A DNA stretch of 64,000 bases from Lunatibacter salilacus (GTDB lineage Bacteria > Bacteroidota > Bacteroidia > Cytophagales > Cyclobacteriaceae): assembly GCF_009797935.1 (NCBI RefSeq), contig NZ_VOLC01000014.1, positions 62,001 to 126,000 on the forward strand, read 5' to 3'. Every line of letters begins with the position of its first letter. The stretch's first letter is position 1. The notes under the pieces were generated by a model. The model was given only the letters and a program-made list of their open reading frames with translations, had not been told where the DNA came from and made no database searches. This document shows positions 55,609 to 63,201 of the stretch, piece by piece. The position numbers were made by a program, and so were the translations under genes.

Positions 55609-56862
55609 TTACCAATTAAACACCATTTGCAATAACAATCCGGATAAATAGGCCCCATAAGTACCCAAAGCATAACCAAATACTGCCAAAAGCACCCCTA
55701 CTGGAGCCAAGGCCGGATTGAATGCAGAGGCCACGATAGGGGCTGATGCCGCACCGCCTACATTTGCTTGAGAACCAACCGCCACAAAGAAAAAAGGAGC
55801 CTTGATCAAATAGGCGATTCCCAACATAATAATTACATGAATCAACATCCATACCATACCTATTAAAAAGAAAAGGGGATTTTCCAAGATTGAAAATAAA
55901 TCCATCTGCATGCCGATAGTTCCTACTAAAACATACAACAGGACACTTCCCAGCCGAGATGCTCCTGCTCCTTCCAGTTTCCTAACCCGGGTAAAGGACA
56001 GTATAAGGCCTCCTGTAGTGGCGACAATTACAATCCAGAAGAAGGTATTGTCCAAAGAATATTGAACCAGCTGGGGATAGTTTACCCGGATATATGGCGC
56101 AAATGCGTCTCCAGCTAGGTGGGCTATGCCGGTAACAACAAAACCAACTCCCAAAATAGCCATCGTATCACCCATAGTAGGAATCTTTAGTATTCCTTTC
56201 CGATATTGTTCTACCTTTTGTTGCAATTCATTAATAGCACTGGTATCAGCCTTGAAATACCGGTCGATTATTTCCGGCTTTGCCGCCCAATATAACAGCA
56301 CTGCCATCCAAATGTTGGCAACGATTACATCTACGGCTATCATTTGACTAAAAAGCGCAGGGCTGGCACCGAACACTTCCAACATGGAGGTCTGATTAGC
56401 GCTACCGCCAATCCAACTACCGGCTATGGTGGCTAGGCCCCTCCATATCTCATCACTACCTGAACCATCCATGATACTTGGAACAAAAAATGATACAATC
56501 AACAACGCTATGGGGCCTCCCAAAACAATTCCAAGGGTTCCGGATAAAAACATAATTAGTGCCTTAGGGCCTAATTTGACAATGCTTTTGAGGTCAATAC
56601 TTAATGTCAACAATACCAGAGAGGTCGGCAATAAGTATCTGGAAGCCATAAAATATAGCCCTGAACTTTCTCCAGAAATAACTCCGAAGGTATTGAAAAG
56701 GGATGGAATGAAATAACACAACAATACCGTGGGTACAACCCGGTATATTTTTTTAAAGACTGGATGATCACTTGCCGAAGTATAAAAAACCAACCCTAGA
56801 ATCCCCATCAGCAAGCCCAAAACGACTGCATCATTTTCAATCAAAGGTACTTCTCCATCCAT
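55609..56862 (-). CDS. DUF819-family integral membrane protein (YjcL-like)
   Basis: 417-residue inner-membrane protein with about eleven to twelve hydrophobic segments. Family stretches: LIMFLSGTLGIVLGGPIAL, IAGSWIGGSANQTSMLEVF and the repeat-like VGSQANVGGAASAPIVASAF near the end. The two Gly/Asn/Ser-rich motifs in discontinuous positions suggest an inverted-repeat transporter fold. The family has no proven substrate. It lies between a Nudix hydrolase and a 2Fe-2S protein in one run. Confidence 0.85.
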   Translation of the reverse strand: MDGEVPLIENDAVVLGLLMGILGLVFYTSASDHPVFKKIYRVVPTVLLCYFIPSLFNTFGVISGESSGLYFMASRYLLPTSLVLLTLSIDLKSIVKLGPKALIMFLSGTLGIVLGGPIALLIVSFFVPSIMDGSGSDEIWRGLATIAGSWIGGSANQTSMLEVFGASPALFSQMIAVDVIVANIWMAVLLYWAAKPEIIDRYFKADTSAINELQQKVEQYRKGILKIPTMGDTMAILGVGFVVTGIAHLAGDAFAPYIRVNYPQLVQYSLDNTFFWIVIVATTGGLILSFTRVRKLEGAGASRLGSVLLYVLVGTIGMQMDLFSILENPLFFLIGMVWMLIHVIIMLGIAYLIKAPFFFVAVGSQANVGGAASAPIVASAFNPALAPVGVLLAVFGYALGTYGAYLSGLLLQMVFNW

Positions 56863-56876
56863 ATTTCTTTGCCAAT

Positions 56877-57515
56877 CTAATTAACTTCTTTTTCCCAGAG
56901 ATGAAGAAATTCACCCAAAATCATTGCCGTGGCACCCCAAACCACTTCATTGTCTATATCAAAATAGGGTGCTGATAAATGGTGATCTTTACGAATAATT
57001 ATATCCTTCTGCTTTCGGGTAGATCTGTTAATCAGATGGGCAAAACTACAGGTTACCACCCTGTCCACTTCCCTGGGGTCCGGACTGAATTTAGGTTTGC
57101 TCTCCACGTAGCCCACGAAAGGTTCGACCAAGTAATTACTTGGTGGTATATAGAGCCTCGAAAGCCGACCCAGTATTTTTATGCTATCCATCTGAACCCC
57201 TATTTCTTCTTCCGTTTCTCGCTGGGCTGTATATTCCAACGAAGCATCTGAGGGTTCCCATTTGCCACCCGGCAGAGAAATCTGTCCGGCATGAGTACCT
57301 TCATAAATAGACCGCTTGATGAAAGGTACCATGCATCCCTCATCATCTGGATAGAGCAATAGCAACACCGCTCCTTTTCTCGCATTTGGAAGTTCCATCG
57401 AGGCAAAGCGGTCCTCATTTAAGGGTAGAGGAGCCATGGATAATTGGCCCACTTTACCCGGTAGCGGATGCTTTAGGGCCTCTGACAAATGCTTGAGTAC
57501 GGTATCAAACTTCAT
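56877..57515 (-). CDS. Nudix hydrolase, CoA pyrophosphatase-like
   Basis: 212-residue Nudix protein of the NudL/CoA-diphosphatase type. The Nudix box is intact: residues starting LPGGKWEPSDASLEYTAQRE and ending TEEEIG give the GX5EX7REUXEEXGU pattern. A preceding LYPDDEGCMVPFIKRS and the later PSNYLVEPFVGYV segment fit the same subfamily. It would split CoA or related dinucleotides. The start overlaps the upstream lipoprotein stop (ATGA). Confidence 0.87.
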   Translation of the reverse strand: MKFDTVLKHLSEALKHPLPGKVGQLSMAPLPLNEDRFASMELPNARKGAVLLLLYPDDEGCMVPFIKRSIYEGTHAGQISLPGGKWEPSDASLEYTAQRETEEEIGVQMDSIKILGRLSRLYIPPSNYLVEPFVGYVESKPKFSPDPREVDRVVTCSFAHLINRSTRKQKDIIIRKDHHLSAPYFDIDNEVVWGATAMILGEFLHLWEKEVN

Positions 57516-58192
57516 GGACCTAAATTTAGAGCTGATAACTTTTTTTTCAGATAACCAAATCGGTCATAATTCGAGACGACAAATTCACTTTCATATAGCA
57601 GATACGAAGAATTCTCAATATCCAACAGCCAAGCCATGGGCGAAAATCCGGCTTCATTTTCAAAGTAACCTACCACCAACAGATGAATAGCATCAATCCA
57701 AACGGCATCTTCAAACAATCCGGAAGGACCTATAAATAAAAGACGTTCACGCATGCCGTTTTGCCGGTAGAAAATAACTTCAGCATCTGGCTCAAACGAT
57801 ACACGTGAGGCATCGTCAATGTGCACCTTATAATGATAGATGTCTACTGTACCTATAGCGTCGGGATGTTGAAACTGAAAGGTGGCAAGCGGATGTTCTC
57901 CTTCTTTGATTGGATTAACCTCGGGTCTTTCGAGCAGTTCCAAATTCAGATCTGCAATTTGCCTAAAGGAAGACAGGGCATCAGGCATACCCCAGTCTGC
58001 CCAATGCGATGTCCAAGGCTGAAGAATCTTCAAACCTCTTTCTAATAGAGCCTCACTGGTTGCCTCAGGGTTTGGTCCGCCGGCTTCGGACTTTCCTTCT
58101 TCTACCCGCCCCGAACAGGCAATTAACACACCTATAAAAAAAACAGGTCCTGCTAACTTGCAAAACTGTCGTAAATTTATCTTATGAAACAT
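57512..58192 (-). CDS. Hypothetical lipoprotein
   Basis: 226-residue predicted lipoprotein; the signal peptide ends in VLIACS (Cys near 26). A Gly/Glu/Ala-rich linker follows, then a beta-rich domain (LATFQFQHPDAIGTVDIYHY; DAEVIFYRQNGMRERLLFIG; YLLYESEFVVSNYDRFGYLK). I do not recognise a family. It opens the four-gene run ending with the 2Fe-2S protein. Confidence 0.6.
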   Translation of the reverse strand: MFHKINLRQFCKLAGPVFFIGVLIACSGRVEEGKSEAGGPNPEATSEALLERGLKILQPWTSHWADWGMPDALSSFRQIADLNLELLERPEVNPIKEGEHPLATFQFQHPDAIGTVDIYHYKVHIDDASRVSFEPDAEVIFYRQNGMRERLLFIGPSGLFEDAVWIDAIHLLVVGYFENEAGFSPMAWLLDIENSSYLLYESEFVVSNYDRFGYLKKKLSALNLGP

Positions 58193-58369
58193 GGCCCGTC
58201 GTTATCTGCGTGTCAAATTAAACAAAAAAAATTGGTTGGTGAAACCCACGAGATAAACATAGCTTGCGGTTTGTAGTCGAAAAAACTGGTTTAAAAAGTA
58301 CTAGGTTAATTAAAACTGAAGAAATTCCCATCTTTCATGAACCCAACTAGCTGCAAATTTTAATTACAT

Positions 58370-58377
58370 TACCTTTG
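58370..58377 (+). promoter_or_regulatory. Putative -7 element TACCTTTG in front of a terminator
   Basis: Exact TAnnTTTG match 15 bases upstream of the hairpin at 58393-58427, in the gap between the divergent lipoprotein and aceK genes. Transcripts from it would end after about 45 bases, or read through into aceK. Confidence 0.35.
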
Positions 58378-58392
58378 AAACCAACCTCTTAC

Positions 58393-58427
58393 AAAAAAAG
58401 GTCTGGACATAGTCCAAACCTTTTTTA
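58393..58427. terminator. Terminator-like hairpin inside a divergent intergenic region
   Basis: AAAAAAAGGTCTGGAC pairs with GTCCAAACCTTTTTT with one mismatch and a 3-base loop, T run on both strands. Neither flanking gene ends here, so it may act as an attenuator of aceK or end a short RNA. The remaining gap (58193-58591) is AT-rich with no gene. Confidence 0.6.
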
Positions 58428-58432
58428 CTTAT

Positions 58433-58440
58433 CAAACCTA
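58433..58440 (-). promoter_or_regulatory. Putative -7 element TAGGTTTG (minus strand)
   Basis: Exact TAnnTTTG match facing the lipoprotein gene, 6 bases beyond the hairpin at 58393-58427. Transcription would enter the hairpin at once, mirroring the plus-strand arrangement. Confidence 0.3.
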
Positions 58441-58591
58441 TTAAACCTATTGGGTATTATTCAAAAATTTGAATAAACTTGAGGAAATTTAATCATAAAT
58501 TCTTTTATTCCAAAAATTCGAAAAAAAACGTGCACATTTTTTTTAAAAAATCATCCTCTACTCACCCTTTTGTGTGCTAAATTCAACCTCC

Positions 58592-60331
58592 ATGACCGAT
58601 ACAGAAAACAGCTCCCTAATAAGCCAAGTGATTTGCGAAATTCAGCGTGGATTTGATGACTATATTTTTGCTTTCAACGCACTGTCCAGGCAAGCTCCCA
58701 TTAATTTTAAGGAAAGAAACTGGAATGAACTCCAAAGAAACCATAAAAAGAGACTACGCCTTTATAAAGACAACTTGAAAATCATCATTAGCAAGTGTGA
58801 AGAACTTTTGAAGGAAAATAAAGGTGACCGGGGGCTTTGGAAAGAAATAAAAGCAGGGTTTAGCAAATTGGTTTCCCAGCGGCCAGATGGAGAATTGGCT
58901 GAGTCTTTTTTCAACTCCGTCTTTAGAAAGACTTATCCCGGAAAATGCGTCGATTCAGAATTGATGTTCGTTTATCCTGGAATACAACGAGCTCCGGCTG
59001 TACCTGATACTTCCCTTTTTTATATTTATCCCGGACACTGGGAATTGACCCGGATTTTTGAAAAAATGCTGGAGGATTTTGATTTTGGGGTGCCTTATTT
59101 CCAAAAAGAAAAAGATTTAGCATTTCTGGTAAGGGAAGTTCAGGAGATTATTTTGACTCGATACGCCACTTCTACTGACACCACCATTCAAATGTTGAAG
59201 ACTGTATTCTATAGGAACAAAGCTGCGTACCTGATAGGAAGGACATTTATCGGGGAAAAATGGATGCCTTTTCTGATTCCATTCGTCCACAACAAAAACG
59301 GTGTCTTTGCGGACACACTCATTTTCAATCCGGATATCATGAGTGGAATATTTTCTTACACTAGATCCTATTTTATGGCGGAGATCGAAGTGCCTGCTCA
59401 GGTAGTATACTTTCTGAATTCAATCATCAGGAACAAGAGGCCCCACGAACTCTATAATGCCATTGGGTTTAACAAGCATGGAAAAACAGAGCTATACAGG
59501 GATTTTTTAACACATTTGTCTGAAAGTGACGATAAGTTCGTACTGGCACCTGGAATCAAAGGCATGGTGATGACCGTCTTCACGCTTCCTTCTTACAATA
59601 TTGTTTTTAAACTGATAAGAGATCACTTTGACCCGCCAAAAAACATGACCCGTCAACAGGTAAGGGAAAAATATAAATTGGTTTCCCTCCATGATCGGGT
59701 AGGAAGAATGGCCGATACCCATGAATTTGAATATTTCCAATTACCGCTGCAACGAATCCATCCGGACTTGTTGAAGGAGCTCAAAAATACCGTAAATTCT
59801 CTTTTAGAATTTAAAGATGAAACCCTTATTATCAAACACCTGTACACAGAACGACGCTTGAAGCCATTAAATATTTTCCTCGAGAGCTGCTCATTGGACG
59901 AAGCCCGTCAGGCGGTGGAGGAATATGGGAACTCTATTTTGCAACTCGCCCAAGCAAACATTTTCCCAGGGGATATGATGACCAAAAATTTTGGGGTAAC
60001 CCGGCAAAAAAGGGTAATTTTCTATGATTATGACGAAATCGAATTTCTGGCGGACATGAACTTTCGCAAAAAACCAATTGCAGAAACCAATGAACAAATC
60101 TATGCGTCCAAACCTTGGTACGAAATAGCATCCAACGATGTATTTCCGGAAGATTTCAAGCGCTTTATGATTGGAAGACCGGATGTTCGGGAATATTTTT
60201 TTGATATCCATCCAAATCTATTTGATCCTGAACATTGGAATCAAATCCGTGAAAGCATTGCTCGTGGGGAGTTTATCCATGCATTTCCTTATCCTAAGCA
60301 TATGCGGTTTCGACCGGAGGAAGAAATATAG
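58592..60331 (+). CDS. aceK: Isocitrate dehydrogenase kinase/phosphatase
   Basis: 579-residue bifunctional enzyme that phosphorylates and dephosphorylates isocitrate dehydrogenase to steer carbon into the glyoxylate bypass. Length matches E. coli AceK (578). The ATP-binding region includes LAPGIKGMVMTVFTLPSYNI, the catalytic loop is NIFPGDMMTKNFG (Asp461, Asn466) and the metal site is VIFYDYDEIEFL (Asp479, Asp481), each four residues later than E. coli Asp457, Asn462, Asp475 and Asp477. ATG 58592 is taken rather than GTG 58574. No aceA, aceB or icd lies in the window. A hairpin upstream may affect expression. Confidence 0.95.
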   Translation: MTDTENSSLISQVICEIQRGFDDYIFAFNALSRQAPINFKERNWNELQRNHKKRLRLYKDNLKIIISKCEELLKENKGDRGLWKEIKAGFSKLVSQRPDGELAESFFNSVFRKTYPGKCVDSELMFVYPGIQRAPAVPDTSLFYIYPGHWELTRIFEKMLEDFDFGVPYFQKEKDLAFLVREVQEIILTRYATSTDTTIQMLKTVFYRNKAAYLIGRTFIGEKWMPFLIPFVHNKNGVFADTLIFNPDIMSGIFSYTRSYFMAEIEVPAQVVYFLNSIIRNKRPHELYNAIGFNKHGKTELYRDFLTHLSESDDKFVLAPGIKGMVMTVFTLPSYNIVFKLIRDHFDPPKNMTRQQVREKYKLVSLHDRVGRMADTHEFEYFQLPLQRIHPDLLKELKNTVNSLLEFKDETLIIKHLYTERRLKPLNIFLESCSLDEARQAVEEYGNSILQLAQANIFPGDMMTKNFGVTRQKRVIFYDYDEIEFLADMNFRKKPIAETNEQIYASKPWYEIASNDVFPEDFKRFMIGRPDVREYFFDIHPNLFDPEHWNQIRESIARGEFIHAFPYPKHMRFRPEEEI

Positions 60332-60332
60332 C

Positions 60333-60845
60333 TTATTCGTTATACCAACCGGCGTACATGGGGTAGTTGCCCGCAATCCGCTTAATTTCCGCAGTCATAA
60401 ATTCGCCCGTATCTTTGACCTTTTTGGCTGGAATGCCTGCATAAATGCTGTTTTCCTCCACTACCGTTCCTGCCAAGACCACCGCACCGGCGGCAATCAC
60501 CGCTCCACTTTTTACCAGTGCGTTATCCATAATGATCGCACCCATGCCTATAAGCACATTATCCTCTATGGTGCAGCCATGAACAATGGCCTTATGGGCG
60601 ATAGATACATTGCTTCCTATGTAGGTGCCTGCTTTTTGATAAGTGCAATGGATGACCGCTCCATCCTGAATGTTGGTTTGATTTCCTATCCGAATTTCAT
60701 TCACATCTCCCCGTACGACAGCATTGAACCATACAGTGCACTTCTCGCCCATCACGACATCTCCCACGATGGTAGCATTATCCGCTATCCAGCAGTCTCT
60801 TCCCCATTGGGGTGTAAATCCCCAGACCTTTTTTATAAGAGCCAT
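60333..60845 (-). CDS. Gamma-type carbonic anhydrase family protein
   Basis: 170-residue left-handed beta-helix protein made of hexapeptide repeats (VVRGDVNEIRIG; NTNIQDGAVIH-type; YIGSNVSIAHKAIVHGCTI; LIGMGAIIMDNALVKSGAVI). The three zinc ligands of the gamma-CA family are present at His66, His84 and His89. It would hydrate CO2 or act as a related trimeric enzyme. It converges with aceK with a 1-base gap. A TAnnTTTG element lies 46 bases upstream. Confidence 0.88.
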   Translation of the reverse strand: MALIKKVWGFTPQWGRDCWIADNATIVGDVVMGEKCTVWFNAVVRGDVNEIRIGNQTNIQDGAVIHCTYQKAGTYIGSNVSIAHKAIVHGCTIEDNVLIGMGAIIMDNALVKSGAVIAAGAVVLAGTVVEENSIYAGIPAKKVKDTGEFMTAEIKRIAGNYPMYAGWYNE

Positions 60846-60890
60846 TTATTTGTTGTTGTAATTAAATTTTCTGTTAATCAATTTGCCAGT

Positions 60891-60898
60891 CAAAGCTA
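60891..60898 (-). promoter_or_regulatory. Putative -7 element TAGCTTTG for the gamma-CA gene (minus strand)
   Basis: Exact TAnnTTTG match 46 bases before the start codon on the minus strand. No clear -33 element. Confidence 0.42.
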
Positions 60899-60937
60899 AA
60901 ATAATTAAATCCCCGAATGAACTTTTTTCGTCAGAAA

Positions 60938-60945
60938 TAGTTTTG
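60938..60945 (+). promoter_or_regulatory. Putative -7 element TAGTTTTG for the YceI gene
   Basis: Exact TAnnTTTG match 50 bases before the YceI start. Together with 60891-60898 it gives a divergent promoter pair 39 bases apart. Confidence 0.42.
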
Positions 60946-60994
60946 TGTACATACATATAAAAAACTGAACCAAATTTAAAAACTTATTAACATC

Positions 60995-61714
60995 ATGAAA
61001 CTATTCAAATTATCATCATTATTGTTTGCTTCCGCATTGATCATGTACGGATGTGGTAAAAGTGGAGACACAGTAGAAACATCTGAAGCAGGAGACGTAG
61101 CCGTGGCAACAGGAAGTACCGTAACATTGGATGCGGCCAACTCCAAAGTAAATTGGAGAGGATACAAACCAACTGGACAGCATTTTGGAATAATCCCAGT
61201 TACCGGTGGGGAATTATCGCTGGAAGGCGATGCGATTACTGCTGGTTCATTTACGTTTGACATAACCAAATTGGAGATCCATGACATGGAAGCTGGTTCT
61301 GAAAATCACGGAAAGCTTTTTGGTCATCTTCAATCTGATGACTTTTTCGACGCAGCCAACCATCCACAGGCCAAATTTGAGATTACGGCAGTAGAGCCCT
61401 ACAGTGCTGGAACTATCCAAGATCAGGATCAATTTGAGACAGAAAACACACCAAAGAGTGAGTCTGAAATCGCTCCTGCAAATCCAACGCATTGGATCAG
61501 CGGAAACCTTACCATGAGAGGCACTACGAAAAATATTAAATTCCCCGCAAATGTTTCTATTAACAATGGGAAAGTAGCTGCCAAAGCTGGGTTTAACATT
61601 GATCGTACAAATTGGGGACTATCCTATGGTGACGAATCTACCGCAGTTGATAAAGCTAAGGACCAATTTATCTACAATACGGTAAGTGTGGATTTTGACG
61701 TACAAACAAACTAA
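60995..61714 (+). CDS. YceI-family lipoprotein
   Basis: 239-residue lipoprotein; signal peptide ends in ALIMYGC. The mature protein is a lipocalin-like YceI domain that may bind isoprenoid-type lipids: NSKVNWRGYKPTGQHFGIIP at the start, GSFTFDITKLEIHDMEAG, DDFFDAANHPQAKFEIT and TIDRTNW-like NIDRTNWGLSYGDES near the end. An insertion of about 25 polar residues (SAGTIQDQDQFETENTPKSE) sits before the THWISGNLTMRGTTK strand. Followed by a good terminator. Confidence 0.87.
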   Translation: MKLFKLSSLLFASALIMYGCGKSGDTVETSEAGDVAVATGSTVTLDAANSKVNWRGYKPTGQHFGIIPVTGGELSLEGDAITAGSFTFDITKLEIHDMEAGSENHGKLFGHLQSDDFFDAANHPQAKFEITAVEPYSAGTIQDQDQFETENTPKSESEIAPANPTHWISGNLTMRGTTKNIKFPANVSINNGKVAAKAGFNIDRTNWGLSYGDESTAVDKAKDQFIYNTVSVDFDVQTN

Positions 61715-61735
61715 TTGGCATTCAAATTTCAATAC

Positions 61736-61768
61736 AAAAGGGGTAAGTTAACTTATCCCTTTTTTTTG
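61736..61768 (+). terminator. Intrinsic terminator after the YceI gene
   Basis: Near-perfect palindrome AAAGGGGTAAGTT/AACTTATCCCTTT with one G-T pair, followed by eight T. The pabB promoter element starts 11 bases later. Confidence 0.8.
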
Positions 61769-61778
61769 GACTTAATCG

Positions 61779-61786
61779 TACCTTTG
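61779..61786 (+). promoter_or_regulatory. Putative -7 element TACCTTTG for pabB
   Basis: Exact TAnnTTTG match ending 5 bases before the pabB ATG (61792). Transcription would begin at or next to the start codon, implying a leaderless message if the ATG is right. Confidence 0.42.
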
Positions 61787-61791
61787 CCTTC

Positions 61792-63045
61792 ATGACTCAA
61801 CAACTTTCTTCTGGCCAATTTCGCATTGACCAAGACTGGGTCCTGAAGTTACTTCACTGGACAGACAATAACTACGCTTATGTTGCTTACTTTAATTCAC
61901 ATGGTATTTCCTATCCTTATGATGGATTCAGGCATCAACTTTTCGCCGCCCAAAGTTCCATTTCCCTTTCTCAAGCAAGCGCATTGCCCCACCGCCAACG
62001 GGTGGGAATCGTCAGCTATGATCAAAAAAATATCTATGAAAAACTAGCCAGCAACAATGCTGCTCCTATTGACTGCCCAGAATCGGAATTTTTCATCCCG
62101 GAGTTTCAAGTAATTTTTGACGGTGATCTAGCAACAATTATACATCCAAATGCTCGTCAAATTTTTAATGAAATTCAAAATTTCGAATTAAAGGTCCTTT
62201 CACGCACTATTACCAATCCTACTGTTCATTCTTTACTTACCAAGGATGCATATTTCAAGACCTTTCATAAGATTCAGGAACATATTTTGGAAGGCGATAT
62301 TTATGAAATGAATTATTGCATGGGCTTTGAAGGCACCTTTGAAACATTGGACGCTATCGGTTTTTACTTGAGACTATGCGAAAAGTCGCCAATGCCCTTT
62401 AGTGCATTTTTTAAAGCAAAAAACAAATTGGTTTTAGGCGCATCTCCGGAGCGTTTTTTAAAAAGGGCTGGAAATAAACTCATTGCCCAACCCATTAAAG
62501 GCAGTGTGAAAAGAGGAAATACACCTGCGGAAGATGATGCTCTCGCCGCTCAGTTGAGAAGCAGCGAAAAGGAACAGGCCGAGAACCTGATGATTGTAGA
62601 TTTGATGCGCAATGATCTAGCAAAATTAGCACAACCGGGAAAAATAGTTGTAGAAGAATTATTTGGGATATATCAATTTAGACAAATTACCCAAATGATT
62701 TCAACAGTATCTTGCGAGATGAAGCCAAACATATCGTTGGAGCAGGTGTTTAGGCAAACATTTCCGATGGGCAGCATGACGGGCGCACCAAAAATCAAAT
62801 GCATGGAACTAATAGATCACTACGAAAATTTTAAAAGAGGCTGGTTTTCAGGATCAATTGGATATGTGGATGAGCAGGGAGACTTTGATTGGAACGTTAT
62901 TATTAGGAGTGTGATTGTAGATAGAGAAGAAAAGAAATTTTATTTTGCCGTAGGAAGTGCCATTACCTCCGATGCGGATGCTGTCCAGGAATATGAAGAA
63001 TGCCAACTAAAGGCACAGGCGATTTTCGCCACACTTCTGGATTAA
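61792..63045 (+). CDS. pabB: Aminodeoxychorismate synthase component I
   Basis: 417-residue chorismate-binding enzyme that makes 4-amino-4-deoxychorismate, the folate precursor. The chorismate-binding core is clear: FSAFFKAKNKLVLGASPERF, AQPIKGSVKRG, MIVDLMRNDLAKLAQPG and FPMGSMTGAPKIKCMELID. The N-terminal 110 residues are shorter than in anthranilate synthase (TrpE) and lack its LLES motif, which favours PabB. No glutaminase subunit or lyase gene is adjacent. Confidence 0.88.
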   Translation: MTQQLSSGQFRIDQDWVLKLLHWTDNNYAYVAYFNSHGISYPYDGFRHQLFAAQSSISLSQASALPHRQRVGIVSYDQKNIYEKLASNNAAPIDCPESEFFIPEFQVIFDGDLATIIHPNARQIFNEIQNFELKVLSRTITNPTVHSLLTKDAYFKTFHKIQEHILEGDIYEMNYCMGFEGTFETLDAIGFYLRLCEKSPMPFSAFFKAKNKLVLGASPERFLKRAGNKLIAQPIKGSVKRGNTPAEDDALAAQLRSSEKEQAENLMIVDLMRNDLAKLAQPGKIVVEELFGIYQFRQITQMISTVSCEMKPNISLEQVFRQTFPMGSMTGAPKIKCMELIDHYENFKRGWFSGSIGYVDEQGDFDWNVIIRSVIVDREEKKFYFAVGSAITSDADAVQEYEECQLKAQAIFATLLD

Positions 63046-63059
63046 TTCCACGATATAAT

Positions 63060-63067
63060 TATATTTG
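63060..63067 (+). promoter_or_regulatory. Putative -7 element TATATTTG for gdhA
   Basis: Exact TAnnTTTG match, giving a gdhA leader of about 130 bases (63073-63201). I see no riboswitch-like structure in that leader. Confidence 0.42.
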
Positions 63068-63201
63068 CAAAAAACACTGACAATTCTATACTTCTTGGGA
63101 AATGTACTTTCTTGCTGAATTTTAGATTTTTCCTATTCCTCCTTATTATTGTAATTTAATTTCCTGCCTTGCTGGAAACACACTAAACCTGTAATTGTAA
63201 C

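Noticed and set aside
60171-60899. Plus-strand 242-codon frame over the gamma-CA gene
   Set aside because: It is antisense to a clear hexapeptide-repeat protein and begins inside aceK; composition is shadow-like.
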